DNA from: Rhodococcus sp. PAMC28707 | GTDB taxonomy: Bacteria > Actinomycetota > Actinomycetes > Mycobacteriales > Mycobacteriaceae | Assembly: GCF_004795915.1 (NCBI RefSeq) | Contig: NZ_CP039253.1 | Coordinates: 2,170,001 to 2,234,000 of the forward strand | Direction: 5' to 3' | DNA: 64,000 bases | Shown here: piece after piece, positions 7,528 to 15,858 of the stretch | How positions within the stretch are numbered: the first letter of the stretch is position 1 | Layout: each line of letters begins with the position of its first letter | Notes under the pieces: model-generated | Told to the model about the DNA's origin: nothing | The model's database searches: none | Seen by the model: the letters and a program-made list of their open reading frames with translations, nothing else | Made by a program: the position numbers and the translations under genes

Positions 7528-8907
7528 TCAAGTCCAGATTGTGAATTGTGTGGCCGAGGATACGAGGACGTGGCCGCCGCCCTGTCCCACCTGCACCACC
7601 CGAGGGTCGGCTCCTTCCGGAAGCGGGAGCGACCACATGATCACGCCGTCCCGGACTCGCAGCGCATGGGTTCCGGTGTAGTCCCCGAACACGAAGTACT
7701 CGCCATCGGTGAGACCCCCTCGCACCCAGTATGCGTCCTGCCAGGGCGTGAGCCAACGCTGTTCACCCGTGTCGACGTCGAGGCCGACGATGGTTCGGCC
7801 TTCTGGGTCGGCGACGACCACTGTGCGTCCCACCACCGCGACGACGGCGGACTCCTTCGCGAACGTCCCCTCGACCATCAGGGGGTTTCGCCACAGTTCC
7901 GCGCCGGTCACCGCGTCGTACGCACCGTCGCCAGCGAACGCTGGAACTGGTGTGGACGGCAGGCTCGGGTATCCGCCGACCACCGCCGAGGGGATCGGGA
8001 TCGCGCGGATCAGCTCGCCATGTCCATCGAGGAGATTCTGTGTGCCTGCCGAACCGGATCGGATGCCGACGGTGGAGACGAACAGGTCTTTGCTCAGCGC
8101 TTGCAATGAGTCACCCTCGTACACGAAGCGTTCTGCGCCGGTATCGAGGTCGTACACGGTCGAGGTGTACTGCGCGCCTCCACTTCCTCGATACGTGGCC
8201 ATTGCGATGCCGAACTCCGGAAGTGGGGCTACGTAAGCAAGGTCTTCGGACGCTGGAAAGGTACGCAGATAGTCAGCTGAGATGTCTGTCGCCGTTCCAC
8301 GCGTCAGTATCGGACTCCGGTCGGAATCTCCCACCACGTAGACGTTGTCGTCCACGAAGCGAACATTCATCACATCGAATTCGGTTCCGATGTCGGACAA
8401 CACTGTTCCGTCCGAGGTATCGACGAACACGATTCGACGGTCGGACCAACACGCGATGACCACCGACTCGACCGTGTCGCTACAGGCGGACACCCTGCCC
8501 ACGATCGTCTTCCACAGTGGCGAGCCATCCCTCGTATCCACGCCGACGAGAGTTACCGGCCCGACGCCGGTACCGGAGCCGGGATCCTTTGTCGGCAGCG
8601 GATATCCGGTGGCGGCGACCACCACGTCGTTTCCGCCCAGAACCCCGCCGTAGCCGTAGTACGTGTCGAGTTTGTAGGGCATGGCGAGCAGCACGTCGCT
8701 ACCGTTGTCGGACAACACGTGCGGATCCAGGTGTATCGCTTGCTCGGGCCGCTCGGCAAGGGAAGTATCGATCGCCGAGCGCTCAGGATGCCCACCCGCA
8801 GATGCGGGCTCCTCGAGGGCTACCCGCACAGTGATGAAGACGATCCCCACTACAACCGCAACCCCGAGTGCGCCGAGCTTCGAGCGCTCGCGTCGTGTCA
8901 GCTCCAC
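7528..8907 (-). CDS. Membrane-anchored PQQ-like beta-propeller protein
   Basis: A 459-residue protein with one N-terminal membrane anchor (about residues 10-28) and a large extracytoplasmic domain made of repeats such as 'GVDTRDGSPLWKTIVG', 'YDAVTGAELWRNPL' and 'GLDVDTGEQRWLTPWQ'. These are the blades of a PQQ-like (YncE/BamB-like) beta-propeller. No catalytic signature was recognised, so binding or scaffolding outside the membrane is the likeliest role. It converges with the FMN protein with 3 bases between the stops. Confidence 0.75.
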   Translation of the reverse strand: MELTRRERSKLGALGVAVVVGIVFITVRVALEEPASAGGHPERSAIDTSLAERPEQAIHLDPHVLSDNGSDVLLAMPYKLDTYYGYGGVLGGNDVVVAATGYPLPTKDPGSGTGVGPVTLVGVDTRDGSPLWKTIVGRVSACSDTVESVVIACWSDRRIVFVDTSDGTVLSDIGTEFDVMNVRFVDDNVYVVGDSDRSPILTRGTATDISADYLRTFPASEDLAYVAPLPEFGIAMATYRGSGGAQYTSTVYDLDTGAERFVYEGDSLQALSKDLFVSTVGIRSGSAGTQNLLDGHGELIRAIPIPSAVVGGYPSLPSTPVPAFAGDGAYDAVTGAELWRNPLMVEGTFAKESAVVAVVGRTVVVADPEGRTIVGLDVDTGEQRWLTPWQDAYWVRGGLTDGEYFVFGDYTGTHALRVRDGVIMWSLPLPEGADPRVVQVGQGGGHVLVSSATQFTIWT

Positions 8908-8931
8908 ATGAGCAACCGTATCCCGAGGCGA

Positions 8932-9096
8932 TCACCATCGGCTCCTCGGAACCCTTTGTGCGTCTTGAAAACTGCGCAGGGTGAAGTCGAAGACGGTGGG
9001 GTTCGCGCGTGAGGTACCGAGCTCGACGTGGACGGTGATCAGGTCTGCGCCAAGAACGCGGACGTGAGGATCGACGCACGGGCCGATAAGGAGCCT
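8932..9096 (-). pseudogene. Possible gene remnant in the 250-bp gap
   Basis: The gap 8908-9157 has no intact gene. On the minus strand a frame open from 9096 to the TGA at 8932 encodes about 54 residues with coding-like composition ('GADLITVHVELGTSRANP', 'TVFDFTLRSF'), but it lacks a plausible start and is preceded by stops. It may be the tail of a decayed gene. I do not recognise the family, and chance coding-like sequence cannot be excluded. Confidence 0.2.
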
Positions 9097-9157
9097 TTAC
9101 GTCACCGCACATCAACCGGACCGCCTTGACCCAACCACATCCCGCATCGACTAGCGC

Positions 9158-10633
9158 CTAGCCAGGACTACTCTCGCTGAGATCAGAGTGGCCAGCGGCT
9201 TCACGGCCAGCAACTCGACCGAATGCAAGTGCGTCAGCGATGTGGAATCCTCCATCTTTTCGCCAGCTGTAGGTCGAACTTACCTCGCCCGCGGCATACA
9301 GCCCGTCGATGACTGCACCGGAGGGATCGACCACGCGGGAACGTCCATCACGACGGGGTCCGCCGCTACTCCATCCCAGCAGGGGCGCTACCTCGAGCAC
9401 GTAGAACGGCGGCTCCGAGACCGGGGCAAGGCTCTCCCGCGAACGCCCGAAGTGGTCATCCTGACCCTTCTCGCACGCAGCGTTGTACAGGGCCACTGTG
9501 GTCTCCAGAATGCTGGGATCGATCCCTACGAGCTGCGCAAGATCGCTGATCGTGGCGGCGCGCTTGATGATGCCAGCTTCGATCTCCGCCATGTTATCGG
9601 CGCTCCACGGTGTTCCCTTGTCCATCAGGACCTTCCAGCCGACTGGGAGCATCTCACGTCCCGGACTCAGAGGACCCGACGATCGCATACGCTCGTCGAA
9701 TACAAGGTAGAAATTTTGCAGAGGGAAATGCTCGAAGCTGCCGTTACGGCTGATGTGGCCGTGTCGATTCTGCGCAGTCTCATCGATGAACCGTCGCCCC
9801 TCGAGCGAGGCAAAAAGATAGTTTCGACCGGCCCACAGGGCGAGGTAAAGACCGAGTCTGGAGCCGCAATCAATGCCGGTGATGGTCATCATGTTGTCCA
9901 TATGCCACAGGTCCGCACCTGCCTTCTGCGCCATGCGATGCCCGTCACCTGTGGCGTTGGGTGACCCCCACAGCGGGGGGTCGACCAGTCGCAAATAGTC
10001 CCGCACCATTTGCCGGTCCGCCGCGAAGCCGCCCGTCGCCAGCACCACGCCCCCGACGCTTCCGATATGGGAGTGCTGCCCACCTGCTTCGGTAGCCACT
10101 CCCACGACCGCACCACGTACGTCGGTTACAAGTTCGGTAGCACGCGTGGAGAATCGGACCTCGATGCCGCGGTCCACCAATGCTGCGATGAGAAAATCGT
10201 AGAGCAGGAAGTTGCCCATCTGGCCGCCCACGGTGTCCATGCCCGCGTAGCAGTCCGCGCCGTCGACGCCGACGTATTCCGGTTGCGTGTGGTGGTCAGC
10301 GTTCTGTGCGACCTGTGCGCCAAGACTGCGCATCCAGTCAGAGTTCTTCGCCGTTTCGGCGGCCCAGGTCTCGACTACGTCTTCGGCGACCGAGTAGCCC
10401 TCGGCGAGGGCTCGGAGAAAGACTGCCGCCCGTTCGGGGTCGCTGTTGATGAACCAGCCACTGCCGGAGATTCGAGTGTTTCCACCAGCGGTATCCTCGC
10501 CGCACTTGTCGATCACGAGCACACGCGCACCGGACTCATGTGCCGATAGCGCTGCTGCAGCGCCTGCAGCGCCGACGCCGATCACGACCACATCGAACTG
10601 CTCATCGAACTCTTGGCTCATCCGCGCCACCAT
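9158..10633 (-). CDS. FAD-dependent dehydrogenase (fumarate reductase / ketosteroid dehydrogenase superfamily)
   Basis: A 491-residue flavoprotein of the FAD_binding_2 superfamily. The dinucleotide-binding site is 'VVVIGVGAAGAAAALSAHE' with the acid 'LVIDK', and the family C-terminal motif is 'GLYAAGEVSSTYSW'. Substrate-domain features include 'GGNTRISGSGWF' and 'GGVVLATGGFAAD'. Relatives include fumarate reductase, tricarballylate dehydrogenase and 3-oxosteroid delta-1-dehydrogenase; the precise substrate is unknown. It is the last gene of a minus-strand catabolic patch with a phosphotriesterase-like gene, a SnoaL-fold gene and an SDR. ATG at 10633 or 10621 could be the start. Confidence 0.8.
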   Translation of the reverse strand: MVARMSQEFDEQFDVVVIGVGAAGAAAALSAHESGARVLVIDKCGEDTAGGNTRISGSGWFINSDPERAAVFLRALAEGYSVAEDVVETWAAETAKNSDWMRSLGAQVAQNADHHTQPEYVGVDGADCYAGMDTVGGQMGNFLLYDFLIAALVDRGIEVRFSTRATELVTDVRGAVVGVATEAGGQHSHIGSVGGVVLATGGFAADRQMVRDYLRLVDPPLWGSPNATGDGHRMAQKAGADLWHMDNMMTITGIDCGSRLGLYLALWAGRNYLFASLEGRRFIDETAQNRHGHISRNGSFEHFPLQNFYLVFDERMRSSGPLSPGREMLPVGWKVLMDKGTPWSADNMAEIEAGIIKRAATISDLAQLVGIDPSILETTVALYNAACEKGQDDHFGRSRESLAPVSEPPFYVLEVAPLLGWSSGGPRRDGRSRVVDPSGAVIDGLYAAGEVSSTYSWRKDGGFHIADALAFGRVAGREAAGHSDLSESSPG

Positions 10634-10837
10634 GTCTTCGCTCTTGTAGGTATGTCGACTCGAAAGGGACTACGCGCTGGTTTGGTTGGTACCTCGAACT
10701 GGACCAGTCCTGAATCGCACTGGGTCTAGTGGAGGCTCTGATGTGACCTGGGTTCGGCGGACAGTACGCGAAGCGCGTCCGGTTCCCGAGCCCCTTCTAC
10801 GCCGGGCAGCGGGCAGAACGGGTAGCGACCGGCTACC

Positions 10838-11788
10838 TCACCGGACCTCGAGGAAATCGATGGGGTTGCGCTCGATCATCGCAGCGACTTGCACTGGGTC
10901 TACGCCGGCAGCCTCGAGCGCGGGTATCACTTCGGTGTGTATGAAGGTGAAATCGGCTCCGACGGGTAGCCGGTCCGCCTTGAAATCGTCCCAGGTGCCG
11001 AACACTGCGAAATAGGCCGCGAGGTCGTGGGAGAGCAATAGCCGGTCACCGTGACCTCGGGCGCACAACTCCGCGATTATCCGCACCCGGTCTTTCAAGC
11101 TGAGTCCGACGTCGCAGTATCCGAATCGGTCCATGCCCAGGTAACAGCCGCGTTCGAGCATTCGCTCCAAGTAGTCGATATTGTCGGTGTCTCCACTGTG
11201 CCCGAGTACTACTTGGTGCGGCGCTACGCCGACGCTTTCGAATAGGTTCATGATCTCATCGCCATTACCGATGTGCGCATGGTGATGGGAGAAAATCGGC
11301 AGCCGCTGTTCGACTGCTACACGGCCGATGGCGCGGAAAACCTTGTCCAGGATCGGTGTGATGCCGGCGTCGGCGCAGGCAGTTTTCATGATCCCTGGCC
11401 GGACGCCGGTTTTGCCAATGCCGTCTCGGCACTCCCCGCTGATCAGCGCATAGATCTCGTCCTCGGTGCGCCAGTTCAGATACACCTCATCCTGGTAGTA
11501 GAAGCCGCTGGAAACGATGAAATTAAGTCCGGTGCGTTCCGCGACTTCACGTATCAGTGTGATGTCGCGGCCCATATTCACCGGGGTGCCATCCACCACC
11601 GTCCGGATCCCACAGGCCTTCGCGCGGTTGAACTGCGCTACAGCTTTCTCGAGCACGACGTCGTGCTCGTAGTACTGGTCACCAAATGCCATGCGCATCG
11701 ACCAGTCGGCCGTCGCAACGTGCTCGTGGATCAGTGTTTGGCCGAGCTCAGAGACGTCGATCGGGCCTAGCACACCGTGAACGGTCAT
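10838..11788 (-). CDS. Phosphotriesterase-family metal-dependent hydrolase (lactonase-like)
   Basis: A 316-residue TIM-barrel hydrolase of the phosphotriesterase-like family. The expected binuclear metal ligands are present: His21 and His23 in 'LIHEHV', a bridging Lys135 in 'GIMKTACAD', histidines in 'FSHHHAHIG', His197 in 'LGHSGD' and Asp255 in 'LLSHDLAAYF'. Members hydrolyse lactones or phosphotriesters. In a catabolic cluster a lactone or ester opening step is the more natural role (inference). It lies 204 bases upstream of the flavoprotein gene on the same strand. Confidence 0.85.
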   Translation of the reverse strand: MTVHGVLGPIDVSELGQTLIHEHVATADWSMRMAFGDQYYEHDVVLEKAVAQFNRAKACGIRTVVDGTPVNMGRDITLIREVAERTGLNFIVSSGFYYQDEVYLNWRTEDEIYALISGECRDGIGKTGVRPGIMKTACADAGITPILDKVFRAIGRVAVEQRLPIFSHHHAHIGNGDEIMNLFESVGVAPHQVVLGHSGDTDNIDYLERMLERGCYLGMDRFGYCDVGLSLKDRVRIIAELCARGHGDRLLLSHDLAAYFAVFGTWDDFKADRLPVGADFTFIHTEVIPALEAAGVDPVQVAAMIERNPIDFLEVR

Positions 11789-12080
11789 GAATTCTCTTCC
11801 AGGAGTGGTCAGTTGCGCTCACTGGCGATGACCCGTAACACCCAGCGTGGCTCGCCCCAGGGAGGGCTGAACGGATTAATAATGCTCATCTACCGGTGAC
11901 CCAGCGCACACTTTGTCCCACTGACCGGAACCAGGCGTACCCGCCCAATCGATGAACCGGCGGGATGACCGAGACAACGCGCTTGTCTGTCGAGCCGCGT
12001 CGCGACCTGACAGCGGACCGATGTCGATCGCCGGACTACCAGAACAACCATGCGAATACGGTCAGGTGAACATGATCAAC
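11789..12080. other. Intergenic region, no gene seen
   Basis: About 290 bases between the phosphotriesterase-like gene and the SnoaL-fold gene, both minus strand. No convincing coding frame, repeat or strong hairpin was found. It probably holds the promoter of the phosphotriesterase-like gene, with TCCTGGAAGAGA-type sequence just before its ATG acting as ribosome-binding site. Confidence 0.5.
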
Positions 12081-12524
12081 TCATGAGCGACTGAAGTTCT
12101 CTGTGAGGTGATCACTCAGATCCCCCACCAGGTCGAGGAGCGAGTAGTCGCGGAAGGTGAAACGCCAGACTCCGTCCACGCGAGCAAACTCGTCGTGATA
12201 TCTCCCTGCGGCGATAACTTGGAGCGGCACCGTAGGGGTTGCCTGCAGCACCGAGTAGTAGGAGCGGCAGGTCGCGGTGCCCGCCGCGTCATCAACCTCG
12301 ATTATGGGGTTGGTGATCACATGCTTGGTTCGAGGCGTGCCGCCGGGGTGAATCTTCACCATACTTCGCCACGAGTCGAGCAGGGCGACATGATCGAGGA
12401 CCTCTTTGCCGGTTCGCACCCGCGCATTTTCGAACATCGCGCTGGCCTCCTCGAAGCGGCCGGAGTCCATGTTCTCCGCATACTTGTACAACAGATTGGC
12501 AATGTCAGTGGCGGCGCAATTCAT
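12081..12524 (-). CDS. SnoaL / NTF2-fold protein (ketosteroid-isomerase-like)
   Basis: A 147-residue protein of the SnoaL-like alpha+beta barrel class. Typical pieces are 'TDIANLLYKYAENMDSGRFEE', seen in part as 'YAENMDSGRFEEASAMF', 'RTKHVITNPIIEVDD', 'CRSYYSVLQ' and 'RYHDEFARVDGVWRF'. The fold is used by isomerases, dehydratases and aromatic-degradation subunits; the exact reaction is not predictable. The ATG at 12524 is chosen because AAGGA lies eight bases upstream and because upstream frames look non-native. It overlaps by four bases (ATGA) the stop of a tiny upstream frame. Confidence 0.75.
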   Translation of the reverse strand: MNCAATDIANLLYKYAENMDSGRFEEASAMFENARVRTGKEVLDHVALLDSWRSMVKIHPGGTPRTKHVITNPIIEVDDAAGTATCRSYYSVLQATPTVPLQVIAAGRYHDEFARVDGVWRFTFRDYSLLDLVGDLSDHLTENFSRS

Positions 12525-12658
12525 ATCTGTCCTTCGTGGGTCGTCGGTGCCTGGCCGGTGATTACCTGGCCGGAGATGGCGTTCGCGGCAGATATTCGGG
12601 CGTTGGCGACCGCTCGGCGGACGATATTGTCGGCCACCTCCTGGCGCATCCCCTCCAC
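12521..12658 (-). CDS. Possible 45-residue ORF or gene remnant upstream of the SnoaL gene
   Basis: A GTG-initiated frame encodes a helical, hydrophilic peptide, seen as 'MRQEVADNIVRRAVANARIS' near its start, and its TGA overlaps the ATG of the SnoaL gene as ATGA, a layout typical of coupled genes. However, no strong ribosome-binding site precedes the GTG. A coding-like stretch in another frame lies just upstream ('MGDDLSRGEIESDYVTRPF', near 12685-12735). The two may be fragments of one frameshifted gene. No family was recognised. Confidence 0.3.
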   Translation of the reverse strand: MEGMRQEVADNIVRRAVANARISAANAISGQVITGQAPTTHEGQI

Positions 12659-12763
12659 CGGGCGCAGTCATGGAAAGGACGTGTGACATAGTCACTTTCG
12701 ATCTCGCCCCGGCTCAGGTCGTCGCCCATGCGCCGGCAGTATCTCGAGGGGCCCCGGCTCATA

Positions 12764-12775
12764 CCCCCCCCCCCC
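12764..12775 (+). repeat. Run of 12 cytosines
   Basis: Twelve consecutive C bases lie 21 bases beyond the SDR stop codon, at the upstream edge of the damaged coding stretch. Such homopolymers slip during replication and sequencing; here it could be a cause of frameshifting or an assembly uncertainty. Confidence 0.9.
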
Positions 12776-12796
12776 GCAAGTCAGGCCCCGTGCTGT

Positions 12797-13639
12797 CTAC
12801 GAGCCCGTCCGGGTACTCCAGCCCGCGTCGACCGGGACGACGATCCCCGTCAAATGGGCGCTCGCCTCAGCGGCCAGGAAGAGCACGACCCGGCTGACCT
12901 CGCTGGAGTCCATGACCGCGATCGGCTGGACATGCAGCTGACCGAGCAAGGGACCCACATCATCCCAACTGGGCGACTCCAGATCGGGGCGTACCAGGCT
13001 GTATAGACGCTCGTTCTTGACCATGGGCGTGTCGATGTTTCCTGGCGTGATGACGTTCACAGTCACACCGCTATGCGCGAGATCCTGCGCGGCGGACTTC
13101 GACATCCCGATCACTCCCCACTTGGAGGCGCCATACGCTACCTGGTTGGGCGCCGAGCTGCGGCCGAGCATCGACGAGATGGTGACGATGCGGCCGTAGC
13201 CGCGCTCGGCCATGCCCGGGGCAACCGCCGCGAGGGTATTGAACACGCCGGTCAGGTTGGTGCCGATGACCTCGTCCCAGATTGCCTGGGGATGATCGGT
13301 GATCGAAGCCGCGCTGGAGACCCCGGCATTTGCGACCGCGATATCAATGCCGCCGAGTTCCTTCTCTGCCTGCGACACAAAAGTGTTCATCGCATTGCGA
13401 TCGGAGGTGTTGACCTTGCCCGAGAAACACTTTCGGCCCAGCTCCTCGACCATCCGCTTGGTCTCTGCCAATTCGGCCTCCGTGCCGAGCGGATAGCCGA
13501 CGGACTCAGAATCCGCGCAGCGATCGCAGATCGCAATGTCAGCCCCTTGCTCAGCGAACGCCAGGGCGTGCGAACGGCCCTGCCCACGTGCGCCGCCAGT
13601 AATCAGTGCAACCTTGCCCGCAAATTCGCCGATGCTCAA
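12797..13639 (-). CDS. Mycofactocin-coupled SDR-family oxidoreductase
   Basis: A 280-residue short-chain dehydrogenase. The cofactor site is 'GKVALITGGARGQGRSHA', the Asn-Ala-Gly is 'VANAGVSS', and the catalytic Tyr-x3-Lys is 'YGASKWGV'. The 'GARGQGRSHA' form and the C-terminal 'RPDLESPSWDDV' and 'VPVDAGWS' are typical of SDRs that keep tightly bound NAD and work with the peptide redox cofactor mycofactocin (family knowledge). A TTG at 13639 is preferred as start because GGAG lies about six bases before it and it places the Rossmann motif at the usual distance; ATGs at 13684 and 13699 lack a site. It is divergent from the AhpD-like gene. Confidence 0.85.
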   Translation of the reverse strand: MSIGEFAGKVALITGGARGQGRSHALAFAEQGADIAICDRCADSESVGYPLGTEAELAETKRMVEELGRKCFSGKVNTSDRNAMNTFVSQAEKELGGIDIAVANAGVSSAASITDHPQAIWDEVIGTNLTGVFNTLAAVAPGMAERGYGRIVTISSMLGRSSAPNQVAYGASKWGVIGMSKSAAQDLAHSGVTVNVITPGNIDTPMVKNERLYSLVRPDLESPSWDDVGPLLGQLHVQPIAVMDSSEVSRVVLFLAAEASAHLTGIVVPVDAGWSTRTGS

Positions 13640-13768
13640 TTCATACTCCGTTTCAATAGAATTTCGATCGCGCAGAAGTGACATCAATGCGTTGCGCATG
13701 CCGGTCGGTCCCGCTACACCGTCAGGACACAACTTTCTACCCTGAAGGAGTTGACATCTCCCGTATTG

Positions 13769-13782
13769 AGCAAGCGCTTGAT
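13769..13782. promoter_or_regulatory. KstR2-box-like palindrome in the divergent promoter
   Basis: AGCAAGCGCTTGAT fits the published KstR2 consensus AnCAAGnnCTTGnT exactly. KstR2 is the TetR repressor of late cholesterol (ring C/D) catabolism in mycobacteria and rhodococci. The site lies between the SDR and the AhpD-like gene, two bases before the first ATG of the latter. The match is seen in the sequence; regulation by KstR2 is inference. Confidence 0.5.
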
Positions 13783-13784
13783 TA

Positions 13785-14798
13785 ATGGCCAAGCTAACAC
13801 ATGGTGCAGAACTTGATCTACGTTATTTGTCCGGGAATCTACTGATGAAGGATGTGGCTGCTATGTGCGCAGCATCGAACAGCGACTGGACCAGCATGAC
13901 CGCAGTAGATGCTCTGCAGCGTCATGCGCCTGAGGTGGCGGCACGGCTGGCAGACCTGATCGCGCTGAACCCGCAGGTCGCAGCCGCGCCGCTGGCTGCC
14001 TTGGTGCGCACGGTCTGCGCCGGCGCAGTCTCGCTGCCGCCGCTGCCTCACCCCTACGCCGAGATACCGGCCGCCACGAGCCTCGATGCCGGCGCGCAGA
14101 TCGCGCTCGAGTTCGCAGAACAGTTCAGCATCGACGTATCGGCAATCGACGATGCGACGCGCACCGCGCTGATGGATGCGCTCGGCGATCGGACCGGTGC
14201 ATTGGTGACGGCCATGTATGTCGCCGATTGGGCGCCGCGGGTTCGCCGCGCGCTCGAGCAATTGTTCGCGCCGGCCGCCGACGGCTGGGGCGTGCCGGCC
14301 CAGTGGAACGAATCAACGGACGATCTCATGCCGCTGGTCGACGACTTCCTGGCGAGCGTGGCTCGGGTGCGGGGTCTGGACCCGGTGACGACCGAACTTG
14401 TCCGGTTGCGCGAGGCCCGCCAGCACAATTGCCGGATCTGCAAGTCGGTTCGTATCAGGTCGGCACTCGCAGCCGGAGGCGACGAGTCCATGTACTCCGA
14501 AGTCGACAACTACGAGGACAGCAACCTATCCGGCCGTCACAAGGCTGCGTTGGCACTGACCGACGCGATGGTCTGGCAGCCGGGATTCATAAGCGAAGAC
14601 GTGACTGATGCTGTGCGAAAGCATTTTTCACCTGCAGAGGCGGTCGAGCTGGTCGTGGACATGATGCGCAATGCCAGCGCCAAGATGGCGGTCGCGAAGG
14701 GCACCGACGAGGCAAATGTCAGTGAGGGCGTCGAGATCTACGAGGTCAATCCAGACGGCAGCATGGACTTCGGCCTCACCGCGCCCGCGCCGCGCTGA
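13785..14798 (+). CDS. Carboxymuconolactone decarboxylase / AhpD-like protein
   Basis: A protein of up to 337 residues related to the AhpD/CMD superfamily, with a CxxC redox motif near residue 214 ('HNCRICKSVRIRSA') and a companion segment 'SGRHKAALALTDAMV'. AhpD-like proteins act as thiol peroxidase partners or decarboxylases; with an N-terminal half of unclear relation, the reaction here is unknown. The start is uncertain. The ATG at 13785 almost touches the KstR2-like box, so a start at 13863 (GAAGGA about ten bases upstream) or 13896 ('MTAVDALQRHAPEVAARL') is quite possible. It is divergent from the SDR. Confidence 0.7.
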   Translation: MAKLTHGAELDLRYLSGNLLMKDVAAMCAASNSDWTSMTAVDALQRHAPEVAARLADLIALNPQVAAAPLAALVRTVCAGAVSLPPLPHPYAEIPAATSLDAGAQIALEFAEQFSIDVSAIDDATRTALMDALGDRTGALVTAMYVADWAPRVRRALEQLFAPAADGWGVPAQWNESTDDLMPLVDDFLASVARVRGLDPVTTELVRLREARQHNCRICKSVRIRSALAAGGDESMYSEVDNYEDSNLSGRHKAALALTDAMVWQPGFISEDVTDAVRKHFSPAEAVELVVDMMRNASAKMAVAKGTDEANVSEGVEIYEVNPDGSMDFGLTAPAPR

Positions 14799-14870
14799 AA
14801 GCCGCCCAAGATCTAGATGTTCTTCGCGGGGGAGGTTATGGACGGCTCCGAAGACGTGGCTCCCGACGAG

Positions 14871-15821
14871 TCACCCTGCCGCCAGGGCGAGAGCATCTAC
14901 GAATTCCGTTGGTGCAGAGAGAGACTGGTACCCGTCCGCGAGGATGCGACGGCACCCGTCGAGCTCGACGTGGACTTCCAGGGGTTCCCCAGTGTTCGAT
15001 ACCGGACTGGGGGACAACGAGAACGTGGCGAGCGAGGTAGCGCGTTGGGCGCATGGCGCTGCCGGAGCCAGATCGCCAAGTACGTCGAACGCGTCGGGAC
15101 CTGAATCGACGTCGTACCGATCTGCACCCAAGAACAATGGAACAGCATCCGATGTATCGAAGCGGCAGAATCCCGACGGCAGCCAGGGAAAATCGGTCAG
15201 GGATTCCGGCCCCGGTGTCAGGGCCCTCGATACGGGCGAGCAGTCGAAGAACCGGGAGATTCCGGCGGCGTCGATGCGTACGCTGTGCTCGACAGCAGCG
15301 GTTTCGTCCAGCTTCACGATCTCGTACAACCCGAGGGTGTTGTCGATCCCGCAGTCGCTGAGTGGGTACGAAGGTTCCATAGCTCGCCCGTCCGCGTCGA
15401 CGAGCCACATGTCGACCGGTGCGGCCACGCCGTAAGTACCACAGAACATCGATCGCCGTGCCGACGGTGCATTCAATGCTTCTATCGCCGAATCGAAGTC
15501 CCCGGTGTAGTGCCGTTCGACGTATGTCGCTGTTCCGTCCGCAGCCACGTGGTTTCCCAGGTCGATATCACACACCACGGCCATCACCGGGGTAAACGTG
15601 TCGGGGACCGTGCCGGGCGGCGGACGCACCCGTCCGGGGCTCGAGAAGGGCGAAGGCGGTGTCAAGAATCCGCCCACGTCTTGCGGAAGTGCGCATACGA
15701 ACGCCTCCGCCGAACCGACCACTCCAGCATCGCGCGGTGTCGCAGTGCTCTGCAGTCCGTAAGCAGCAAGAGCCATCAACACCACCACCAGTGCGGTTAT
15801 GCCCGTCCGTCTTCCGATCAC
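14871..15821 (-). CDS. Secreted or membrane-anchored protein of unknown function
   Basis: A 316-residue protein beginning with a hydrophobic segment (about residues 8-24, 'TALVVVLMALAAYGL'), probably an uncleaved anchor or signal peptide. The rest is extracytoplasmic, with seven or more cysteines in contexts such as 'FVCALP', 'VVCDIDLG', 'MFCGTYG', 'LSDCGID' and 'GFCRFDTS', suggesting disulfides. I do not recognise the family. It starts 37 bases after the reverse transcriptase gene on the same strand, so co-transcription is possible, but nothing marks it as a retron effector. Confidence 0.7.
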   Translation of the reverse strand: MIGRRTGITALVVVLMALAAYGLQSTATPRDAGVVGSAEAFVCALPQDVGGFLTPPSPFSSPGRVRPPPGTVPDTFTPVMAVVCDIDLGNHVAADGTATYVERHYTGDFDSAIEALNAPSARRSMFCGTYGVAAPVDMWLVDADGRAMEPSYPLSDCGIDNTLGLYEIVKLDETAAVEHSVRIDAAGISRFFDCSPVSRALTPGPESLTDFPWLPSGFCRFDTSDAVPLFLGADRYDVDSGPDAFDVLGDLAPAAPCAQRATSLATFSLSPSPVSNTGEPLEVHVELDGCRRILADGYQSLSAPTEFVDALALAAG

Positions 15822-15858
15822 GACCGGATCCTACGGCGGCCCGACGCCCGGCAACTCA

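Noticed and set aside
14871..15821. Retron effector gene
   Set aside because: The protein is secreted or membrane-anchored with disulfide-type cysteines and no toxin, nuclease or ATPase motif; co-transcription alone is weak evidence.
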